DNA of 18,683 nt, taken from contig DGTC01000007.1 of the NCBI GenBank assembly GCA_002394205.1, positions 1-18,683 on the forward strand, read 5' to 3'. The DNA comes from Lachnospira sp. UBA4346 (lineage in GTDB: Bacteria; Bacillota; Clostridia; Lachnospirales; Lachnospiraceae). The translations under genes and the position numbers were made by a program. Within the stretch, counting starts at the first letter, position 1. Every line of letters begins with the position of its first letter. Below are positions 13,632-18,683 of the stretch, piece after piece. The notes beneath the pieces were generated by a model. The model had not been told where the DNA came from, searched no databases, and was given only the letters and a program-made list of their open reading frames with translations.

Positions 13632-16094
13632 ATGCAGAGCAGATATACGAAGAAAGCGCAGGAAGCCTTAAACCATGCGGCTGAGACAGCGGCAATGTTA
13701 GGGCATGCGTATATCGGGTCAGAACATTTACTTTTAGGGTTGGTACAGGCAGAAGATAGTTTAGCATCGACGATATTGCTTAATAATGATGTTACAGATG
13801 AGAAAATAACCAATCTTGTATATCAGTTAATTGCACCGGACAGTGCAGTTAGCGTAAAGGAACCGACTGGTTATACACCGCGGGTTCGAAAAATATTAGA
13901 GGATGCAGCAAAGGAAGCGATTCGATTTCATTCCGAGCTGATTGGTACAGAGCATTTACTAATTGCAATTATCAAAGAATCAGAGAGTGTTGCATCAAGA
14001 TTGCTGACAACGATGGGAGTCAGTATCAAGAAGATATATGTGGATATTTGTGTGGCAATGGGAGAAGATGCCAACGCATATCGTGAAGATTTTCAAAATG
14101 GAAGACCAAGAAATAAAGATAACAAATCTACACAGACACTTGATCAATACAGCAGAGATTTAACAGAACTTGCAAGAGAAGGAAAATTAGATCCGGTAAT
14201 TGGAAGAAATGAAGAGATTCAAAGAGTTATTCAGATTTTAAGCAGAAGAACGAAGAATAATCCATGTTTAATTGGAGAACCGGGTGTAGGAAAGACTGCA
14301 ATTGCAGAAGGGCTTGCTGCTCGAATTATCGAGGGAAATGTACCGGATGATTTGAAAAATAAGAGACTGTTGACCTTAGATTTATCCGGAATGGTAGCAG
14401 GTTCAAAATATCGTGGTGAATTTGAAGAACGTATAAAAAGAGTAATTGCAGAGGTTCGTCAGGCAGGAAACATTTTGTTGTTTTTAGATGAACTTCATAC
14501 AATCATCGGTGCAGGTGGTGCAGAAGGTGCGATTGATGCATCCAATATTTTAAAGCCGTCGCTGGCTCGTGGTGAAATTCAGTTACTTGGTGCAACTACG
14601 ATGGAAGAATACCGCAAACACATTGAAAAGGATGCCGCATTAGAACGAAGATTTCAACCGGTTAAAGTAGAAGAACCGAGTGAGAAAGAGGCAGTAGAGA
14701 TTTTAAAAGGACTGCGTGCGAAATATGAAGAACATCATCATGTAACCATTACGGACGAAGCATTAGAGGCGGCAGTAAAACTTGCAAAGAGATATATTAA
14801 CGATAGATTTTTGCCGGATAAGGCAATTGACTTAGTAGATGAAGCATCTTCGAAAGCACGATTGAATGGCTATACGGTACCGGAATCTATTAAAAAAATA
14901 GAAAATGAACTTCAGGAATTGGAAGAAGAAAAGGAAAATGCAATCCAGTCAGAAGCCTTTGAAGAAGCAGGAGAAATCAAAAAGAAGCAAAAACGTAAAA
15001 AGGCAAAATTAGAAAAATTACAGGCACAATGGGATGAAGAACGTAAGCACACAGGAATCGTGGTAACGGAAGAAGAAATTGCAGAGGTTGTATCTATCTG
15101 GACGAAGATTCCATTACAGAAAATCGCACAGGCTGAAACGGAAAAATTGCTAAAACTAGAAGAAACGCTTCATTCACGTGTAATAGGTCAGGACGAAGCT
15201 GTAACAGCAATAGCAAAGGCGATTCGCAGAGGACGTGTAGGATTAAAAGATCCAAACAGACCGATTGGTTCCTTTTTATTCTTAGGACCGACAGGTGTAG
15301 GAAAGACAGAATTGTCAAAGGCATTAGCAGAGGCAATGTTTGGAACAGAAAATGCGTTGATTCGTGTAGATATGTCGGAATTTATGGAGAAACATACAGT
15401 CTCTAAAATGATAGGTTCGCCTCCGGGATATGTAGGATATGATGAAGGTGGACAGTTAAGTGAAAAAGTTCGCAGAAATCCATATTCTGTTATTTTATTT
15501 GATGAGGTGGAAAAAGCACATCCGGATGTATTTAATGTGTTATTACAGGTATTAGATGACGGACATATTACAGATTCTACAGGCAGAGTAGTGGATTTCA
15601 AAAATACAGTGATTATTATGACATCAAATGCAGGAGCGGAAAATATTGTTGCACCGAAAACATTAGGTTTTGCAGCAGTTACAGATGCGAAGCAGAATCA
15701 TGAGAATATGAAAAATAAAGTTATGGAGGAAGTTCAAAGAATTTTCAAACCGGAATTTATCAATCGTATTGATGAGATTACAGTATTCCATATGCTGAAT
15801 AAGGAGCAAATTGGAAGTATCGTGGATATCATGATTCGTAATGTAAATAAGCGGACATTAGAGCAGATGAAGATATCAATTGAACTAGACGAAGCAGCAA
15901 AGAAGTATATTGTTGACAAAGGCTATGATGAGAAATATGGAGCAAGACCATTGCGCAGAACGATTCAGACAGAATTAGAAGATAAGGTGGCAGAAAAGAT
16001 TCTTGAAGGTGTAATTACCACAGGAAGCAGGGTTGCAGTCAGTGTGACAGAAGGACAACTTACATTTACAAAGAAACGTGGAAAAAATAAATAA
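13632..16094 (+). CDS. clpC: ATP-dependent Clp protease ATPase subunit ClpC
   Basis: Hexameric AAA+ unfoldase that feeds proteins, including phosphoarginine-tagged ones, to ClpP. The 820 residues are standard for ClpC. The N domain (1-145) has two Clp-N repeats (GHAYIGSEHLLLGL and SELIGTEHLLIAI). AAA1 has Walker A GEPGVGKT (215-222) and Walker B LLFLDE (282-287). A short ClpC-type middle domain with a UVR-like coiled coil (about 415-470) distinguishes it from the longer ClpB middle domain. AAA2 has Walker A GPTGVGKT (552-559) and Walker B VILFDE (620-625). LGF (678-680) in the AAA2 loop fits the ClpP-docking tripeptide. GGAG at 13621-13624 lies seven bases before ATG. No CtsR-type repeat operator was found before mcsA or clpC. 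Confidence 0.97.
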   Translation: MQSRYTKKAQEALNHAAETAAMLGHAYIGSEHLLLGLVQAEDSLASTILLNNDVTDEKITNLVYQLIAPDSAVSVKEPTGYTPRVRKILEDAAKEAIRFHSELIGTEHLLIAIIKESESVASRLLTTMGVSIKKIYVDICVAMGEDANAYREDFQNGRPRNKDNKSTQTLDQYSRDLTELAREGKLDPVIGRNEEIQRVIQILSRRTKNNPCLIGEPGVGKTAIAEGLAARIIEGNVPDDLKNKRLLTLDLSGMVAGSKYRGEFEERIKRVIAEVRQAGNILLFLDELHTIIGAGGAEGAIDASNILKPSLARGEIQLLGATTMEEYRKHIEKDAALERRFQPVKVEEPSEKEAVEILKGLRAKYEEHHHVTITDEALEAAVKLAKRYINDRFLPDKAIDLVDEASSKARLNGYTVPESIKKIENELQELEEEKENAIQSEAFEEAGEIKKKQKRKKAKLEKLQAQWDEERKHTGIVVTEEEIAEVVSIWTKIPLQKIAQAETEKLLKLEETLHSRVIGQDEAVTAIAKAIRRGRVGLKDPNRPIGSFLFLGPTGVGKTELSKALAEAMFGTENALIRVDMSEFMEKHTVSKMIGSPPGYVGYDEGGQLSEKVRRNPYSVILFDEVEKAHPDVFNVLLQVLDDGHITDSTGRVVDFKNTVIIMTSNAGAENIVAPKTLGFAAVTDAKQNHENMKNKVMEEVQRIFKPEFINRIDEITVFHMLNKEQIGSIVDIMIRNVNKRTLEQMKISIELDEAAKKYIVDKGYDEKYGARPLRRTIQTELEDKVAEKILEGVITTGSRVAVSVTEGQLTFTKKRGKNK

Positions 16095-16099
16095 TTAAC

Positions 16100-16128
16100 T
16101 AGCTTATTTTGTCGAAGTAATGTATAAT
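16100..16128 (+). promoter_or_regulatory. Candidate promoter after clpC
   Basis: A perfect -10 TATAAT (16123-16128) is preceded at 17 bases by a poor -35 TAGCTT (16100-16105). Another -35-like TTGTCG at 16109 is too close to this -10. The -10 match and the 45-base distance to the next start codon suggest independent transcription of the 137-residue gene. Confidence 0.4.
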
Positions 16129-16173
16129 AATGATATCGTAAATATACGGAATTTGTAGAAGGAGGAAGAATAG

Positions 16174-16587
16174 ATGCCAGTAGTAAATGAATTAATTCGT
16201 TCAGAACAGAATGGAGCATTGAGCTTTGGTAACTATGAATTAGATACGAAGTCAAAAGTATCAGATTTTGAACATTGTGGGGATTCTTATAAGGTAAAGA
16301 CATTTGCAGAGATTACAAAATTAGAGAAGAATGGTTCATTTGTATATGAATCAGTACCGGGTACAGCAGTAAATAATTTTGTCGCTACAGATGACGGCGT
16401 GAAGTTTCAGGTAGAAGGTGCAGAAGATGCACAGATAACACTTGAACTGGAAGAAGGCGCTGAATATGAGATTATCGTAAATGGAGAATCAGCAGGAAAG
16501 ATGGCAACAAATATGGGTGGTAAGTTATCTTTATCAGCTGAATTTGACGGTGGTAAAGCTGTAGATATTGAAGTGAAACGTGCATAA
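16174..16587 (+). CDS. Conserved small protein of unknown function (often labelled 'endosialidase')
   Basis: A 137-residue acidic protein without signal peptide or membrane helix. It begins MPVVNELIRSEQNGALSFGNYELDTKSKVSDFEH, has a central FAEITKLEKNGSFVYESVPGTAV, and ends in alternating strands LSLSAEFDGGKAVDIEVKRA, so it is probably all-beta. I recall close relatives across Lachnospiraceae annotated as 'endosialidase'; at this size, with no catalytic domain visible, that label is very likely an error carried between databases. AAGGAGG at 16159-16165, eight bases before ATG, is one of the best ribosome binding sites in the window and points to strong expression. It lies between clpC and radA and has its own terminator. 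Confidence 0.8.
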   Translation: MPVVNELIRSEQNGALSFGNYELDTKSKVSDFEHCGDSYKVKTFAEITKLEKNGSFVYESVPGTAVNNFVATDDGVKFQVEGAEDAQITLELEEGAEYEIIVNGESAGKMATNMGGKLSLSAEFDGGKAVDIEVKRA

Positions 16588-16620
16588 TTCCAAATTGGAA
16601 TAACAATATAGAATCACAGG

Positions 16621-16670
16621 TATAGGTATTTGTTGCAGGATAATTTATCGGCAATGAATACCTATATTTT
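16621..16670 (+). terminator. Terminator after the 137-residue protein gene
   Basis: Bases 16621-16636 pair with 16651-16666 (16 bp including two G-T wobbles, 14-base loop), followed by TTTT and an AT-rich run. It separates radA from the clpC side, so radA probably has its own promoter within 16671-16724, although none is clear there. Confidence 0.85.
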
Positions 16671-16724
16671 ATATTCTGATATGAAAAGTTATTGTAATAT
16701 AGAACAATAAGGAGACAGTTAAGA

Positions 16725-18107
16725 ATGGCAAAAGCAAAAACGACAGCATTTTTTTGTAAAGAATGTGGCTATGAATCTGCAAAATGGTTTGGACAGTGTC
16801 CGGCGTGTAAAGAGTGGAATACACTTGTAGAAGAACCTGTATATTCTGATAAGCAGCCAAAAGGTGTAGTACGAATGACAGGAAATACGAAAAAGGCAGG
16901 TTCACATGCGAATCCGACACGTCTTTCAGAGATTTCAACAGAAGATAAGAATAGAATGTCTACCGGAATCAAAGAATTAGATCGTGTTCTTGGAGGAGGT
17001 GTTGTAGAAGGTTCTCTTGTATTAGTGGGTGGAGATCCGGGAATTGGAAAGTCAACGTTACTGTTGCAGATGTGTAACCACATGGCAGCAGCCGGAAAGA
17101 AAGTATTGTATATATCGGGTGAAGAATCTTTAAAGCAGATTAAATTACGTGCAGAACGTTTGCAGGAGAGCAATGATAAATTGCTTCTTTTGTGTGAAAC
17201 GAGTTTAGATACGATAGAGCAGGTTTTAAAGGAAGAAAAACCGGAGATTGTTATTATTGATTCTATACAGACGATGTATCGTGAAGAAATATCTTCGGCA
17301 CCGGGGAGTGTCAGTCAGGTTCGTGAATCGACATCTGTTTTGATGCAGCTTGCCAAAGGGTTAAATATTTCTATTTTTATTGTTGGTCACGTGACAAAGG
17401 AAGGTGTAGTAGCCGGACCGAGAGTGTTAGAGCATATGGTAGATACTGTATTGTATTTTGAAGGAGACAGAAATGCAGCTTATCGAATTCTGCGCGGTGT
17501 TAAGAATAGATTTGGTTCAACAAATGAAATCGGTGTATTTGAAATGATGGATAAAGGTTTAGAAGAAGTAGAAAATCCGTCAGAGTATATGTTAAACGGT
17601 CGGGCAGAAGGAGCCTCCGGTTCTGTCGTCGTATGCCTTATGGAGGGAACAAGACCATTGCTTGTAGAAATACAGGCACTTGTCTGTGATTCTAATTTTG
17701 GGTTGCCAAGACGTACAGCGGCCGGAACAGATTACAACAGAGTGAACCTGCTTATGGCAGTATTAGAGAAAAGAGCAGGAATTCACATGTCTAGCAGTGA
17801 TGCATATGTTAATATTGCCGGTGGTTTAAAGGTCAACGAACCTGCATTGGATTTAGGACTTGTAATGGCACTCGTCAGCAGTTTTAAGAATCGTGCAGTT
17901 AGTGATAAGACAATAATATTTGGAGAAGTAGGACTTGCAGGAGAAGTGCGTGCTGTCAGTCAGGTACAGGTAAGAATCAATGAAGCAGTTAAGCTAGGGT
18001 TTGAAACGTGTATTATTCCGGATGTCTGTATGAAAAATATTAAGAAAACAGACAAGATAAATATTATTGGTGTACGAAATATTTCAGATGCAATTAAACT
18101 GATATAG
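16725..18107 (+). CDS. radA: DNA repair protein RadA
   Basis: RecA-like DnaB-type branch-migration helicase used in recombination and repair. The 460 residues show an N-terminal zinc finger with C11, C14, C25 and C28 (FFCKECGYESAKWFGQCPACKEW). A RecA-type ATPase follows, with Walker A GDPGIGKS (103-110), Walker B EIVIIDS (about 174-180) and the RadA signature KNRFG (260-264). The C-terminal Lon-protease-like domain (about 285-460) is a DNA-binding scaffold in RadA and does not need a protease active site. The length is normal. The start has AAGGAG about ten bases upstream. Proximity to mcsA-mcsB-clpC is the usual Firmicutes arrangement, here interrupted by one gene. disA, often found next, is absent because an rRNA operon begins instead. 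Confidence 0.96.
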   Translation: MAKAKTTAFFCKECGYESAKWFGQCPACKEWNTLVEEPVYSDKQPKGVVRMTGNTKKAGSHANPTRLSEISTEDKNRMSTGIKELDRVLGGGVVEGSLVLVGGDPGIGKSTLLLQMCNHMAAAGKKVLYISGEESLKQIKLRAERLQESNDKLLLLCETSLDTIEQVLKEEKPEIVIIDSIQTMYREEISSAPGSVSQVRESTSVLMQLAKGLNISIFIVGHVTKEGVVAGPRVLEHMVDTVLYFEGDRNAAYRILRGVKNRFGSTNEIGVFEMMDKGLEEVENPSEYMLNGRAEGASGSVVVCLMEGTRPLLVEIQALVCDSNFGLPRRTAAGTDYNRVNLLMAVLEKRAGIHMSSSDAYVNIAGGLKVNEPALDLGLVMALVSSFKNRAVSDKTIIFGEVGLAGEVRAVSQVQVRINEAVKLGFETCIIPDVCMKNIKKTDKINIIGVRNISDAIKLI

Positions 18108-18158
18108 ACGAAATGAATTGAAGTGAAAATAAATAGGACACAAGTAGAGTGATGAGTG

Positions 18159-18203
18159 TAACATCTTATTCGTGATTTGAATGTAACAGCGAATAAGATG
18201 TTA
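18159..18203 (+). terminator. Terminator after radA
   Basis: TAACATCTTATTCG (18159-18172) and CGAATAAGATGTTA (18190-18203) form a perfect 14-bp stem with a 17-base loop, followed by TATTTATTTA. It insulates the downstream rRNA promoter. Confidence 0.82.
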
Positions 18204-18310
18204 TATTTATTTATCGGAGAATCTATGAATAAAGGAAGGCGGAAAATATGTTAATAAGAAACGAATAAAGATGTATAAAACTTATGTTTACCTGACATTT
18301 TATATATTTG

Positions 18311-18381
18311 AATAATACAAAAAGGATAAACAGAAAAAATATAAAAAAGGTGTTGACATATTGTGAGGTAGGTGCTATTAT
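18311..18381 (+). promoter_or_regulatory. Ribosomal RNA operon promoter with A-rich upstream element
   Basis: Consensus -35 TTGACA (18353-18358) and -10 TATTAT (18376-18381) are spaced by 17 bases. The A-rich tract at 18311-18350 resembles an UP element for the RNA polymerase alpha subunit. The predicted start is near 18388. The 512 bases between radA and 16S hold only the radA terminator, this promoter and the leader; no gene was seen there. Confidence 0.88.
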
Positions 18382-18387
18382 AATCAA

Positions 18388-18619
18388 GTCGCTGCGGTAC
18401 AGCAACGACAACAAATAAGAACTTTGATAATTGAATAGTAAAACAACCTTGAAAATTCTTTAAGAATTATTCATAAAGCGAATTGTTATTAAGCAATTGA
18501 TAACATCCTTTAAAACAGTAAAACGCGAATAATGAGGTACACTTATGAAGTGTAACACTTATGGCGATTTGAAGCTAGTTAGTTTAACTGGCAGGAAGAA
18601 CGAAAGTTCAACAAACACT
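18388..18619 (+). ncRNA. Leader of the rRNA transcript (pre-16S)
   Basis: This is about 230 transcribed bases before mature 16S rRNA. In order it holds a hairpin at the predicted 5' end (GTCG 18388-18391 and CTG 18392-18394 pairing with CAG 18400-18402 and CGAC 18406-18409), a boxA-like AGAACTTTGA (18418-18427) for Nus-factor antitermination, and a palindrome AATTCTT-T-AAGAATT (18454-18468). Further on are two competing hairpins around 18538-18563 and a GAAC-GAAA-GTTC tetraloop hairpin near 18599-18610. The partner of any long RNase III processing stem would lie after 16S, outside the window. Confidence 0.7.

Positions 18620-18683
<64 letters not shown>

Noticed and set aside
15188..15601. 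Minus-strand open frame of 137 codons inside clpC
   Set aside because: It is a shadow of the conserved AAA2 domain, with no start signals and no recognisable protein features.
17825..17845. GGTCAA-like CtsR half-site
   Set aside because: It is a single AGGTCAA inside the radA coding region, with no second heptad and no promoter context.
18223..18414. Minus-strand open frame upstream of the rRNA operon
   Set aside because: It crosses the rRNA promoter, is made of low-complexity AT-rich codons and has no ribosome binding site.

Overview
The window is ordinary chromosome of an AT-rich, low-GC Gram-positive bacterium of the class Clostridia, most likely a Lachnospiraceae gut species related to Roseburia, Eubacterium or Lachnospira. 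This rests on strong GGAGG ribosome binding sites, sigma-A type promoters, T-tailed hairpin terminators, the mcsA-mcsB-clpC-radA gene order, and the first 64 bases of a Firmicutes-type 16S rRNA. No mobile element, CRISPR array, tRNA or prophage gene was seen.

Layout. (1) 1-2808: the 3' three quarters of dnaK, then dnaJ, separated by a 241-base spacer with two strong hairpins and closed by a 20-bp-stem terminator. (2) 2898-6236: an ECF sigma factor with its own near-consensus promoter, an overlapping single-pass membrane protein that is probably its anti-sigma factor, a lipoprotein of unknown function and a 55-residue protein, ending in a terminator that also faces the next, convergent gene. 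(3) 6285-6524, minus strand: a 79-residue Cys/Gly-rich protein with two hydrophobic repeats. (4) 6752-10220: a likely operon of a GT2-GtrA fusion glycosyltransferase, a membrane-anchored NAGPA-type phosphodiester glycosidase and a membrane-anchored protein of unknown function, ending in a hairpin. (5) 10353-11915: a SpoVB/MurJ-like lipid-linked glycan flippase. (6) 11973-16094: mcsA-mcsB-clpC, the protein-arginine phosphorylation and Clp protein quality-control module, here without ctsR. (7) 16174-16670: a conserved 137-residue protein of unknown function with its own terminator. (8) 16725-18203: radA and its terminator. (9) 18353-18683: the promoter, leader and 5' end of a ribosomal RNA operon.

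How the parts fit. Two protein-quality systems are present: DnaK/DnaJ refolding, and McsA/McsB marking of proteins with phosphoarginine for ClpC with ClpP (ClpP is not in the window). Two envelope blocks lie between them: an ECF sigma signalling cluster and a surface-glycan cluster. I found no CIRCE or CtsR operator, so the heat control of these chaperones is not explained by what is visible. I see no clearly new system. The best leads are the sigma/anti-sigma/lipoprotein cluster with its two upstream dyads, the duplicated Cys/Gly-rich microprotein, the glycosidase-containing glycan operon, and an McsB whose C-terminal phosphoarginine-sensing motif looks altered.
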